The position numbers were made by a program, and so were the translations under genes. The notes under the pieces were generated by a model, which was not told where the DNA came from, made no database searches, and saw only the letters and a program-made list of their open reading frames with translations. A DNA stretch of 38,515 bases, taken from assembly GCA_012031565.1 (NCBI GenBank), contig JAAUUM010000012.1, positions 1 through 38,515 on the forward strand, read 5' to 3'. The stretch comes from Synechococcaceae cyanobacterium SM2_3_2 (GTDB lineage Bacteria; Cyanobacteriota; Cyanobacteriia; Thermostichales; Thermostichaceae). This document shows, piece after piece, positions 9,065 to 17,750 of this stretch (position 1 is the stretch's first letter; each line of letters starts with the position of its first letter).

Positions 9065-9436
9065 TTATGCACTGGTGCCGCTAAAGCGAACCTGGCGCTC
9101 TGTTACCACCACAAAGCGATGAGGGACTTGATCGCCGTAGGCTTCTAGGAGTTGCTTTAATTTCTCGAACTTGTTGATAGAACGCTCATCCTCCAACCGC
9201 AGTAAGATGATGCCCCGATGAAGCCTGTTCTCTCGGTAAACCTTTTCTCCAAAATCTTTATCGCTGGTGATCAGGATCCAGTCTTCCTCATAAGCCTTTT
9301 GCTCGTAAGCCTTTTGTAAGATCGCATCATCTTCGCTGCCTCGTGCCTGTTCATAGACACAAAAGACCTCATGGCCTTGCTCCCGCAACCAACGCCCCAC
9401 AAAGACTCCCGCGTTTTCATCGACTAAAAAGCGCAC
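9065..9436 (-). CDS. DUF5615 PIN-like toxin
   Basis: 123 residues. The N-terminus MRFLVDENAG and the central ITSDKDFGEKVY block give the acidic residues of the PIN-like fold (D6, E7 and the DKDFG aspartates), as in DUF5615 proteins, which are predicted RNases and toxins. GTG start follows the antitoxin's TAA with no gap, so the two are translationally coupled. An in-frame 15-bp duplication (9287-9316) writes KAYEQKAYEE into the helix before the central strand, lengthening it by five residues over its usual size. The catalytic acids are still present. The toxin role is inferred from family and pairing. Confidence 0.8.
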   Translation of the reverse strand: MRFLVDENAGVFVGRWLREQGHEVFCVYEQARGSEDDAILQKAYEQKAYEEDWILITSDKDFGEKVYRENRLHRGIILLRLEDERSINKFEKLKQLLEAYGDQVPHRFVVVTERQVRFSGTSA

Positions 9437-9685
9437 TTAAGCGATCCCAATGCCCAGCGGCACAAAACTCGAACTCTCCAAAGTACGAGCCGCAAAGAGC
9501 AGGCAGGCCCGAATATCCTGCTCAGCCAGACTTTCGTATTCTGATAAAATCTCCGCTACCGTGCTGCCAGCGGCCAACAAGTGCAGAATAGGGTTGACGG
9601 TCAACCTCGTTCCCTGGATGACTGGTTTACCCCCCATGACACGAGGGTTGATTTCAATACGCTCTACAAGATCCTGATCGGGCAT
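9437..9685 (-). CDS. DUF433 antitoxin
   Basis: The protein from ATG 9685 is 82 residues (MPDQDLVERIEINPRVMGGKPVIQGTRL and on). The block NPRVMGGKPVIQGTR, then HLLAAGSTVAEILSEYESL and EQDIRACLLFAA, is the DUF433 winged-helix signature that occurs with DUF5615 or PIN toxins. The frame stays open to 9790, but those 35 codons do not look like the family, so I prefer the shorter form. It is upstream of and abuts the toxin gene. Autoregulation by the antitoxin is expected for such pairs; no operator was identified. Confidence 0.85.
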   Translation of the reverse strand: MPDQDLVERIEINPRVMGGKPVIQGTRLTVNPILHLLAAGSTVAEILSEYESLAEQDIRACLLFAARTLESSSFVPLGIGIA

Positions 9686-9841
9686 GAGGCATTTTTCCTC
9701 AATCACTGACTGTATCTTAAGCAACTTGCTTGCCACTTGAGAACCGATCAATCCAACTTCCCAATATCCCAGGGATCCCATTAACGGCACAATAACGAAT
9801 GCCCCTCATGGTGGGCCGCAGTTGCGCTACAGGATGCGAGA

Positions 9842-11029
9842 ATGCCGCAGGTTTTTGTTTGTACGGGTGAGGTGTCGGGTGACCTACAGGCCAGTTATCT
9901 GATCCGGGCTTTGCTGCGACTCCGGCCCGATCTGACCATCACCGCTGTGGGAGGACAACGGATGGCAGCGGCGGGGGCCAAGCTGCTGTATGATACCACC
10001 GGCATTTCGTCGATGGGGCTGATCGAGGCATTGCCCTTTATTGGGGCGGCCTTGTGGACGATGCGAAAAATTCGCCGTTTTGTGGGGCAAAATTCGCTCG
10101 ATCTGGCCATCCTGGTGGACTATATCGGTATCAATAATGGGGTCAGCCAACTGCTCAAGCAAGCCGGGATCCCGGTGGTCTATTACATCGCCCCGCAGGA
10201 ATGGGTGTGGCAGTCTAATCGTTTTCTTTCCTATCAGCTGGCGGAGCGCACCCGCCTGATGGTGGCCATCTTTCCGGCAGAGGCGCGCCACTATGAGGCA
10301 GCTGGGGCCAATGTGCGCTGGGTGGGCCACCCCTTGTTGGATATCTTGCGGGATGTCCCCACTCGGGTCGAAGCCCGCCAAACCCTCGGGATCCCCTCTG
10401 ATCAGATTCAGGTGGTGCTGGTGCCCGCCTCTCGTCCCCAAGAGGTGCGGCTGATTTTGCCGGTATTGTTAGAAACCGCTTATCTGCTCAGCCAACGGAT
10501 CCCAGAGATCCAGTTTCAACTGCCTGTGGCCTCGGCCCAACTGCGCCCAGCCATCCAACGCTGTGTGGAACGGTTTCGCCACCGCTATGGCCTGGTGGTC
10601 ACACTTGTGTCAGATCCGACCAATCAGCGACAGCTACTCGCGGCCTCCGATCTGGTTTTGGCCAAGTCCGGCACCGTCAATCTAGAAACCGCCATCCTCG
10701 GGATCCCGCAGGTGGTGATCTATCGTCTCAATCCCATCACCTACTGGTTGGGCAAACACATCCTCAAGGTGCGGGTGCCGTTTATGTCTCCCCCCAATCT
10801 GGTGGTGATGCGGGGGATCGTGCCGGAGTTTTTGCAAAAACAGGCCCAGCCTGCGATTTTGGCCCAGACTGCCGAAGCCCTACTTACCGATCCGCAGCGT
10901 CAGGCCCAACTCCAGCAGGACTACGCTGAGATGCGGCAAGCCTTGGGATCCGTGGGGGTGTTGGAGCGGGCCAGCCAAGCCATCTTGCGGGTTTTGGACG
11001 ACGGCAAGCAGATCAGCTCTGGTCGATAA
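9842..11029 (+). CDS. lpxB: Lipid-A-disaccharide synthase
   Basis: 395 residues, the normal length. It transfers UDP-2,3-diacylglucosamine onto lipid X to form the lipid A disaccharide at the inner face of the inner membrane (GT19). The N-terminal FVCTGEVSGDLQASYL holds the GExSGD signature, PQEWVWQSNR matches the P(Q/S)xWAW-type block, and the C-terminal half has SGTVNLETAILGIPQVVIYR for nucleotide-sugar binding. ATG start at 9842. A HAD-like gene follows 31 bases downstream and is probably co-transcribed. No other lpx gene is in the window. Confidence 0.93.
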   Translation: MPQVFVCTGEVSGDLQASYLIRALLRLRPDLTITAVGGQRMAAAGAKLLYDTTGISSMGLIEALPFIGAALWTMRKIRRFVGQNSLDLAILVDYIGINNGVSQLLKQAGIPVVYYIAPQEWVWQSNRFLSYQLAERTRLMVAIFPAEARHYEAAGANVRWVGHPLLDILRDVPTRVEARQTLGIPSDQIQVVLVPASRPQEVRLILPVLLETAYLLSQRIPEIQFQLPVASAQLRPAIQRCVERFRHRYGLVVTLVSDPTNQRQLLAASDLVLAKSGTVNLETAILGIPQVVIYRLNPITYWLGKHILKVRVPFMSPPNLVVMRGIVPEFLQKQAQPAILAQTAEALLTDPQRQAQLQQDYAEMRQALGSVGVLERASQAILRVLDDGKQISSGR

Positions 11030-11060
11030 TTGAGAGAAAACTAAGGTTGGAGGGATCCAA

Positions 11061-11795
11061 GTGAGTGCCCTGCAAGGAGTTTTGGTGGGATGGAGTGGGG
11101 TGGTGGCTGATGACGAACGGATCCAAGCCGATATCATTCGTCAGTTGTTGATCCAAGACAATTTACGCCCGTTAGAGGACAAAGATTGGCATCGCTATCG
11201 CCTGATCTTTGCGGGGCAACCGGATGTGGAGCGGCTGCGATTCCTCTGGTACGAGCGGGGGCGCGTCCTGGATCAGGGATCCCTGGCCCGTCTGATCGAA
11301 CGCAAGCAGGACTTGTACCTCCAGCAACTCAGTCGCCTCGACAGATTGCCCTTGACAGGGGGCATCCGCGAGTTGCTCAACACCCTCGAAAAGCTGACTC
11401 TGCGTTGGATCTTGGTGGCAGGCACCAGCGAGGCAGAAGTAATGGGTCTGTTGACCAAAACCGGGCTGATCCAGCGGTTTCCCCTCATGGTGACCGGAGA
11501 TGACATCACCGGCATCAACGTTGTTACTCAGGGGTTGCCGCTCACCGATGGGCTGCTGCACCAGATCGCCCTGCAAAAGTTGGGGCTATCATTTTCGGTC
11601 TGCCTGGGCATCGAGGCCACCTATGCCGGGATCCTATCGGGGCTTTCGGCGGATTTGGAAATCGTTGGGATCCCGACGGTGATACCGATGCACATGCTGC
11701 AACGGCGGGTGGATTGGGTGTTTGATGGCCCTGACCAAATCGATTGGCCGCGATTATTGCACTGGCGGCAGGAGGGGGAAGATCGGCAACTCTAA
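11061..11795 (+). CDS. HAD-like (CbbY/beta-PGM type) protein lacking catalytic residues
   Basis: 244 residues with the fold order of subfamily I HAD hydrolases, but with the motifs eroded. Motif I should read DxDG and is VGWSGVVADDE (residues 8-18), so both aspartates are gone. Motif II is AGTSEAE. The motif III region GDDITGINVVTQGLPLTDGLL lacks the expected KP lysine. Motif IV, normally xEDxxxG, is LGIEATYAGILSG with no Asp. Related cyanobacterial proteins, as I recall them, carry FDFSGV, so the loss has gone further here. Phosphatase or mutase activity is improbable; a binding or regulatory role is inferred. GTG start behind GGAGGGATCC. It probably shares a transcript with lpxB. Confidence 0.75.
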   Translation: MSALQGVLVGWSGVVADDERIQADIIRQLLIQDNLRPLEDKDWHRYRLIFAGQPDVERLRFLWYERGRVLDQGSLARLIERKQDLYLQQLSRLDRLPLTGGIRELLNTLEKLTLRWILVAGTSEAEVMGLLTKTGLIQRFPLMVTGDDITGINVVTQGLPLTDGLLHQIALQKLGLSFSVCLGIEATYAGILSGLSADLEIVGIPTVIPMHMLQRRVDWVFDGPDQIDWPRLLHWRQEGEDRQL

Positions 11796-11847
11796 CCAAC
11801 CCGTTTTGGCCCGATCTGGCAGGGTGAGAATGGGTGGGACGGTAGCC

Positions 11848-12723
11848 TCAGCCGCCAGTGGGAATCTGATCAGGGCTGGCTATGTTGACCCGTTCCAACT
11901 CTTTGATGGTGCGCTTGACCAGTCCGTTCAAAACGCTGCCGGGGCCAATTTCCCACACGGTCGAGATGCCATCAGCGGCCATCTGCTGCACAGTTTCTCG
12001 CCAGCGCACCGATCCGGTCATCTGCTGGCAGAGATTGGCTTTGAGCACTTCGGGATCCTGACTGGCCGAGGCGGTCACGTTGCTATAGACCGGGATCCGG
12101 GCGGGATGGAACGGAATCGACGCTAGCAGGGCATTAAACTTCTGGGCAGGAGCTGCCATCAAAGGAGAATGAAAGGCTCCACTGACCGCCAACGGCACGA
12201 TGCGCTTGGCTTTGATCTGCTCAGTCACAGCGGCAACCCCAGCCTCTAACCCGGTAATCACCACCTGATCAGGGCTATTGTCGTTGGCGATAGAAACCCC
12301 CTCCGTGCTGGCGCAGAGGTCACTCAGCTCTTGGCGGTCAAAGCCGATGATGGCGGCCATCGTGCCTCCTTGGATCCCATCCATCAGCAACGCTCGCTCT
12401 TGCACCAAGGTCAGCCCTGTCTCAAAATCAAACACCCCAGCCCTGTAGAGGGCAACATATTCCCCCAAACTGTGGCCCGCCACCGCCGTGGGTTCAAACC
12501 CTTTTGCCTGCACCAGATCGCTGAGCAGGGCCGACAGCACAAACAAAGCCGGTTGGGTGTAGAGGGTGCGGCTGATCTGGTCAGCATCCAACCCCAAGGG
12601 ATCCCAGCCCAAAATCTGGCGGGCTTGCTGAAGCTGATCTGTTAGGGCAGACAGTGAGACTAACTCCCGCCCCATGCCCACAGCTTGGGATCCCTGGCCG
12701 GGAAAGATCCACACAGTTGTCAT
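11848..12723 (-). CDS. fabD: Malonyl-CoA:ACP transacylase
   Basis: 291 residues. It moves malonyl from CoA to acyl carrier protein for fatty acid synthesis. VWIFPGQGSQAVGMG opens the protein; VAGHSLGEYVAL has the nucleophilic Ser; SGAFHSPLM has the catalytic His; IGPGSVLNGLVKR closes it. ATG at 12723 with AAGGGA about 10 bases upstream fits the family N-terminus; the frame can be extended to TTG 12747, which I reject. Convergent with the HAD-like gene. Confidence 0.95.
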   Translation of the reverse strand: MTTVWIFPGQGSQAVGMGRELVSLSALTDQLQQARQILGWDPLGLDADQISRTLYTQPALFVLSALLSDLVQAKGFEPTAVAGHSLGEYVALYRAGVFDFETGLTLVQERALLMDGIQGGTMAAIIGFDRQELSDLCASTEGVSIANDNSPDQVVITGLEAGVAAVTEQIKAKRIVPLAVSGAFHSPLMAAPAQKFNALLASIPFHPARIPVYSNVTASASQDPEVLKANLCQQMTGSVRWRETVQQMAADGISTVWEIGPGSVLNGLVKRTIKELERVNIASPDQIPTGG

Positions 12724-12780
12724 GGCAGCGAGTCCCTTCAGTGGCAAAAGTTTGGTCTACTAGAATACCAAACAACAGGG

Positions 12781-12975
12781 CTAACGAGAGCGGGGATCCA
12801 CTTGATCCAGTTCAGGTCGGATCTCCACCAAGGGATCCGTTTCGATCTCTTCAATGGTGGCTTCCTCAGCATCGAGGAGACGAATCAGTTCTTGTTGGCG
12901 TAAGGTCTGCATATAAATGCTGTTGACGGCCATCATGGCCAAGACCAACCCGAGACAGCGAGTACGGGATCCCAT
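12781..12975 (-). CDS. Small protein with N-terminal hydrophobic helix
   Basis: 64 residues. MGSRTRCLGLVLAMMAVNSIYM is a short positively charged, hydrophobic start (membrane anchor or signal), followed by an acidic tail (DAEEATIEEIETDPLVEI). It is upstream of fabD on the same strand, about 57 bases before the fabD start. No family was recognised. The composition suggests a real gene, but the ribosome site is weak. Confidence 0.4.
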   Translation of the reverse strand: MGSRTRCLGLVLAMMAVNSIYMQTLRQQELIRLLDAEEATIEEIETDPLVEIRPELDQVDPRSR

Positions 12976-13296
12976 CGCATCTGCCCATAGCTTTTGGTGA
13001 CATCTAACATCTAACTAACTTTTGTCTTTCATTTATCTTTTACTTATCTTCTATTTATTTATCTTCTATTTATATGGTTGCAGCCCGCCAATCAGCTCAC
13101 CACCTGCCACAGTCTATCAGGATCCCCGGATTTCCTGACTCAGCCTCCAGACCCACTTGATTACCCACTTGATGAGACAAGGGATTGATCTGATGGAGAT
13201 CGACCTAACTTATGCAACCTAGCTATGGGATTCCAGGCAAGCAAGCTGGCTAAAATGAGAATCCTTCCTTTCGTCTGTTGTGGGTTGCTGGACACC
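12976..13296. other. Divergent promoter region upstream of sdhA
   Basis: An AT-rich core (about 13000-13076) contains a 15-bp tandem repeat ATCTTCTATTTATTT / ATCTTCTATTTATAT (13046-13075) and smaller CATCTAA repeats just before it. It should hold promoters for the small minus-strand protein and for sdhA. No gene or RNA is seen. Confidence 0.5.
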
Positions 13297-15024
13297 ATGC
13301 TTGAGCACGACATCATCATCATCGGCGGTGGATTGGCGGGCTGTCGTGCCGCACTGGAGGCTTTGCGTCTCAACCCCAGTTTGGATGTGGCATTGGTGGC
13401 CAAAACTCATCCCATCCGCAGTCACTCGGTGGCAGCTCAAGGGGGGATCGCCGCTGCCCTCAAAAATGTGGATCCCGAGGATGGCTGGGAGGCTCATGCC
13501 TTCGATACCGTCAAGGGATCCGATTATCTAGCCGATCAAGATGCCGTGGAGATCCTGACCAAAGAAGCGGCGGCGGTGATCATCGATCTGGAGCATCTGG
13601 GGGTGTTGTTTTCCCGCTTGCCAGATGGCCGCATTGCCCAGCGGGCTTTTGGGGGCCACAGCCATCGCCGCACCTGCTATGCCGCCGATAAGACGGGCCA
13701 TGCCATTTTGCACGAATTGGTCAATAACCTCCGCCGCCTGGGGGTGACCCTCTATTCGGAATGGTATGTGATGGAGCTGATCGTGGAGGACAACGTTGCC
13801 CAAGGGGTGGTGATGTTGGAGTTGGCCACCGGGGGATTGGCGGTGATGCGGGCCAAAGCCATTTTGCTGGCCACAGGCGGTTATGGGCGGGTTTACAACA
13901 CCACCTCCAATGATTATTCCTGCACTGGCGATGGCTTGGCGATGGCGGCCCACGCCGGGATCCCTTTGCAGGATATGGAGTTTGTCCAGTTTCATCCCAC
14001 GGGCTTGTTTCCGGTCGGGGTGTTGATCTCCGAGGCGGTGCGGGGGGAAGGGGCTTATTTGCTCAACAATGCCGGGGAGCGGTTTATGAGTCTCTATGCC
14101 CCCAGTCGGATGGAGCTGGCCCCTCGGGATATCACCTCGCGGGCGATTGTCACCGAGGTGCGGGCGGGTCGAGGCATCGATCACAAAACCTTTGTTCACC
14201 TCGATCTGCGCCATTTAGGGGCCGACAAAATTCATCAACGGATCCCCTTTTGTTGGGAAGAAGCCCATCGGCATTTGGGCATCGATGCCACGGTGGAGCC
14301 GATCCCCGTCCGACCGACGATCCACTACTGCATGGGCGGGATCCCCGTCACCGTGGATTGTCAAGTATTGCGGGATCCCAACACGCGGGTGGAGGGACTG
14401 TTTGCCGCTGGTGAAACTGCGTGTGTATCGGTACATGGGGCCAATCGACTGGGCAGTAATTCTTTGTTGGAATGCATTGTTTATGGTCGACGGGCCGGGA
14501 TCAGCCTCAGTTTGGCCGTCCAATCTAAACCGTTACCAACAATAGATGAATCTCACTATCTATCTTTAGCAGAGCAGACCCTTCAAGCCCTCTTGGACAA
14601 AAAAGGAGAGCAAAGGATTGATCGAATTCGCAGAGATTTTCAGGACATCATGACCGAGCAATGTGGGGTCTACCGGGATCAGGGATCCCTCGAAATGGGC
14701 TTAGCTCAGTTGCAAACGATTGCAGAGCGATACACTGTTCAGCTTCGATTGGACGATCAGAGCAAAGTCTGGAATACAGAATTAACAGAAGCATTGGAAT
14801 TGCGAAATCTGATTACCGTTGGATCCCTGATAATGCAAAGTGCCCTCTCCCGCCAAGAAAGCCGGGGATCCCATTCACGCCAAGATTTTCCCGAACGCGA
14901 TGATCAGCAGTTCCTCAAACATACCCTGGCTTCACTCTCAGCCCCCTCAGACTGGGGATCCATTCAGATCGACCATCGACCCGTGACCATCAATCGGTTT
15001 CAACCCCAAGAGCGGAAATACTGA
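13297..15024 (+). CDS. sdhA: Succinate dehydrogenase / fumarate reductase flavoprotein subunit
   Basis: 575 residues from ATG 13297. It oxidises succinate to fumarate with FAD and passes electrons to an iron-sulfur subunit at the membrane. The dinucleotide fold is DIIIIGGGLAGCRAALEA; RSHSVAAQGGIAAAL gives the FAD-linking His region; GGHSHRRTCYAADKTGHAI and the VQFHPTG block form the active site; APRDITSRAI carries the catalytic Arg region; ETACVSVHGANRLGSNSL is the C-terminal FAD signature. The frame is open to 13225, but the family begins at MLEHDIIII. No sdhB or membrane subunit is adjacent, which is common in cyanobacteria. It converges on the EAL gene with 33 bases between. Confidence 0.92.
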   Translation: MLEHDIIIIGGGLAGCRAALEALRLNPSLDVALVAKTHPIRSHSVAAQGGIAAALKNVDPEDGWEAHAFDTVKGSDYLADQDAVEILTKEAAAVIIDLEHLGVLFSRLPDGRIAQRAFGGHSHRRTCYAADKTGHAILHELVNNLRRLGVTLYSEWYVMELIVEDNVAQGVVMLELATGGLAVMRAKAILLATGGYGRVYNTTSNDYSCTGDGLAMAAHAGIPLQDMEFVQFHPTGLFPVGVLISEAVRGEGAYLLNNAGERFMSLYAPSRMELAPRDITSRAIVTEVRAGRGIDHKTFVHLDLRHLGADKIHQRIPFCWEEAHRHLGIDATVEPIPVRPTIHYCMGGIPVTVDCQVLRDPNTRVEGLFAAGETACVSVHGANRLGSNSLLECIVYGRRAGISLSLAVQSKPLPTIDESHYLSLAEQTLQALLDKKGEQRIDRIRRDFQDIMTEQCGVYRDQGSLEMGLAQLQTIAERYTVQLRLDDQSKVWNTELTEALELRNLITVGSLIMQSALSRQESRGSHSRQDFPERDDQQFLKHTLASLSAPSDWGSIQIDHRPVTINRFQPQERKY

Positions 15025-15057
15025 CAGCTCTACAATCAGATCTACCCAAAAGCAGAT

Positions 15058-16080
15058 TTATGCAAAAGTAGATCGGTGCAACAGTCGTTCCATATCACTG
15101 GGATCCAAGGGTGGCGACAGTAGATATCCCTGGCCCAATGTGCAGCCTAAGCCGCGCAAGTATTCCAGCTGATCTAAGGTTTCGATACCAGCCACCACCA
15201 CCGATAATCCCCGCTGCTCAGCCTGCTTCATCAGTTTGGTCAAACTCTGGCAATGGTTGTGGGAAACCAACAGTTGATCAACCTTAAAGCCATCGACGGG
15301 CAAGTCCTCTATCGCCTGTAACGCCAGTGAACCAGCCCCCACATGATCTAATCTGACCTGGATCCCCTGTTGACGCAGTTGGGCCAAGAGTTGCCGAATG
15401 GTTTGACAGGTATGGGGCATCTCAGTGTCAGTCAGCTCTAGGGTGAGCAAGTCCGCCCGCAGTCCTGTTTCCGCCAGAATCTTGAGCACCTGATTCAGCA
15501 CATGGGTCTGTTCTAGCTGCCGCACCGAAACATTGACATTCAGCCCCAGGGATCCCCAGCCTTGTTGATGCCAGTCCTGCACCTGAAGACAGGCTTGCCG
15601 CAACACCCAGGTTTCCAACTCATGAATATAGTCGGTGGTTTCTATCATCGGCAAAAACTCGCGGGGGCCGATCGATCCAATGCGGGGATGGTGCCACCGC
15701 AGCAGAGCCTCCACCCCGATGATGTGCTCCGGTTGACCGGGATGGGGTTGGAGCTGAAAGATGGGCTGATAGAAAAGCTGAAGCTGCTCGTCATAGGTGG
15801 CCTGTCTCAGCTCGCCAATTAACGCTGATTTGCGGAAGTGCTCCGATAGAGCCTGTTCGGCTGACAAGGATTCCTCCACCAGCGACATCAAATAGAGAGC
15901 ACGGTCGATGCTACGGGCAATCAACTCTTGACCATCGGGAGACTCGACATCCAGCCGGGATCCCTGGATCAGTTGCAGAGTGCTCCAGATCGCGGCCAAA
16001 TGAGCTTGCGAATCGTCATGTGAATCCCTATGTGAATCCCCATGTGAATTATCAGGGGCTGGCGCGGAGGGAGTCAGCAT
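15058..16080 (-). CDS. EAL-domain protein, probably catalytically inactive
   Basis: 340 residues. A His/Asp/Ser-rich N-terminus (NSHGDSHRDSHDDSQ), built by 12-bp repeats at 16020-16049, is followed by a helical region and an EAL domain (about 85-335). EALLRWHHP, NVNVSVRQL, LELTD, the FKVDQ lysine and LGQGYLLSPPL are all recognisable. Two metal or catalytic positions are changed: DDFGTG is DHVGAG (second Asp to His) and AEGVET is VAGIET (Glu lost). Cyclic di-GMP hydrolysis is therefore unlikely; binding of the nucleotide or of protein partners is the likelier role. No GGDEF domain or membrane segment. It is downstream of a small conserved gene on the same strand. Confidence 0.85.
   Translation of the reverse strand: MLTPSAPAPDNSHGDSHRDSHDDSQAHLAAIWSTLQLIQGSRLDVESPDGQELIARSIDRALYLMSLVEESLSAEQALSEHFRKSALIGELRQATYDEQLQLFYQPIFQLQPHPGQPEHIIGVEALLRWHHPRIGSIGPREFLPMIETTDYIHELETWVLRQACLQVQDWHQQGWGSLGLNVNVSVRQLEQTHVLNQVLKILAETGLRADLLTLELTDTEMPHTCQTIRQLLAQLRQQGIQVRLDHVGAGSLALQAIEDLPVDGFKVDQLLVSHNHCQSLTKLMKQAEQRGLSVVVAGIETLDQLEYLRGLGCTLGQGYLLSPPLDPSDMERLLHRSTFA
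16020..16049. repeat. 12-bp tandem repeat in the EAL gene N-terminus
   Basis: GTGAATCCCTAT, GTGAATCCCCAT and a partial third copy, GTGAAT, are in frame and encode repeated SH/DSH units. Confidence 0.85.
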
Positions 16081-16175
16081 AGACCTGTCCTGATCAAGGA
16101 TGCAATCCTCCCTATTGTGAGGGACTTGGTGCGAAGATTAAGTGAATTTCTACCCGAAGATACCAAAAAAACCAG

Positions 16176-16622
16176 TTAATCCGTTGGGGCCAGATCTTGA
16201 GGATCCCCTTGATGGTTGGTTCCATCCCCTGTAGACAGCTCGGCAGCCAAAGTCGATGGGGGGCTGATGGATGGGTGAGAAATGGGCTCATGGGAGGGCT
16301 TGCGCTCACCAGAAGGAGGGAGAGGATCCATCGCGTCCACCTCAGCTTTTAACAGTTCCAAAAAGGTGTCAATCCGCGTCCGGGGAATCTGGGGCCAATC
16401 TCCCATCTCCTCCAAATCTTGCAGCAGAGTGTAAAGCTCATGGCGACTACTGGGCAGCGAGTTCAAGAAAAGTCGATCTCGGATATCTCGATGACATTCC
16501 TCCAGGAGGCGCAACATCTGGAGCAGAGCCAGACAGTCCTGTTGGCGCGGTACAGCCACTGTCATGATGGTGGTTTGGAGCTGAGTTAAATCAGGCGGCA
16601 AAGGGGCCAAAAGAGGATCCAT
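16176..16622 (-). CDS. Conserved-looking hypothetical cytoplasmic protein
   Basis: 148 residues with no signal peptide. The middle part (about 28-98), CLALLQMLRLLEECHRDIRD through RIDTFLELLKAEVDAM, is a helical, charged domain. The tail is Pro/Ser-rich and disordered. ATG start at 16622. It lies just downstream of the interrupted phosphodiesterase on the same strand and 95 bases upstream of the EAL gene. I do not recognise the family. Confidence 0.55.
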   Translation of the reverse strand: MDPLLAPLPPDLTQLQTTIMTVAVPRQQDCLALLQMLRLLEECHRDIRDRLFLNSLPSSRHELYTLLQDLEEMGDWPQIPRTRIDTFLELLKAEVDAMDPLPPSGERKPSHEPISHPSISPPSTLAAELSTGDGTNHQGDPQDLAPTD

Positions 16623-16651
16623 GACAACAGGGGGTTGAATTCATCACAGGC

Positions 16652-17579
16652 TTAGTATCCCCCGATTTGTAGATCTGGTGGCTGAAAAGCTGCGGGGACT
16701 CGGCAGAGACGGGTGGCAAAGCTGCCATCGGAATGCAGCCAAACCTGTCGAAAGGCCGGTGGGATCTCATCGAGGGCAAAGTGATCGCTCAGGGGCTTGA
16801 ACTGGATGCAGGTGGAGGGACAGGACAAATAGGTGACGCCATTGTGGTGAATCTGAAAATCTTGGTGAATATGGCCACACAAGACCAACCGCACATGGCT
16901 GTGGGGGGCCAACAGCTCAAAAAAAACGTTCCCGCTCCTGCAAAGCACTGCCATCTAACCAATCGGATCCCACTTCAAAGGGGGGATGATGCAAGGTAAT
17001 CATCACATATTGGCCCGCTGCCTCGGTCTCAGTCAAAAGCTGACGCAGCTTGTCAAAATCCTCATCCTCCAGGTGGCCGCTATCTTTACCAGGTCGATGA
17101 GAATTGAGCAGGATAAAGCTCCACTGCCCCTGAGTAAAGTGCTTATCGGGTCGGATCCCATCCCCTTGCAATTGGTCTGTCATCGGAGGGATCCGATCAT
17201 GATTGCCCGCCAGCCAATAACTGGGGATCCCGACTTGGCCCAGATAGTGCTTGAGCCGAGCATACCCCGCTTCGCTGCCATCTTGGGTCAGATCTCCCGT
17301 CAGCAGCAAAAACTCAGGGCGTGGATCCAGGGCCGCCACCGCCGCCAAAACCGCTGCAAAACTAGCCTCCGTCTTGACCCCCAACAGCTGTCGATCGGGA
17401 TCAGCAAAGAGATGAAAATCCGTCACCTGGACAAAGTAGAGGCTGGGCTGATCAGAACCCAGTGCCCCGACCGCATAAACAGCGGATTCTTGAGGCTGCT
17501 CCGTAATGTCTGTTTCCCCAGAGTCAAGGCCCAGAGAATCTGAGTGGGTCAGAAAAGGGTTGCTCGGGTGACTGGACAT
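16652..17579 (-). pseudogene. cpdA: CpdA-like metallophosphoesterase interrupted by a frameshift in a T8 run
   Basis: The two frames join into one calcineurin-like phosphodiesterase of the 3',5'-cAMP type. The first part (17579 down to about 16920) has VTDFHLF (DxH), LLTGDLTQDG (GD), LAGNHDR (GNHD) and TLHHPPF, and ends ALQERERFF followed by a stop. The second part (to 16652) resumes in another frame with FFELLAPHSHVRLVLCGHIHQDF, which carries the GHxH metal ligands. Removing one T from the run of eight (16919-16926 on the plus strand) restores RERFFELL. Without the shift the product lacks metal ligands and would be dead. Real mutation, sequencing error and slippage are all open. ATG start behind AGGGATCCC. 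Confidence 0.85.
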
Positions 17580-17750
17580 GGGATCCCTGAATACTGCGGA
17601 TAGTCTAAACTTTGCTCAAAGAACGTGAAAGGGGGCAAACCTAACCTGGAAGGTATTTTATCTAACCCTGTCATGCTACTGATCTGACTCACATTCAACC
17701 ATGATCAAGATCACACCCTGAAGGTCACCCATGCGCTTAGGCCAAACGGA

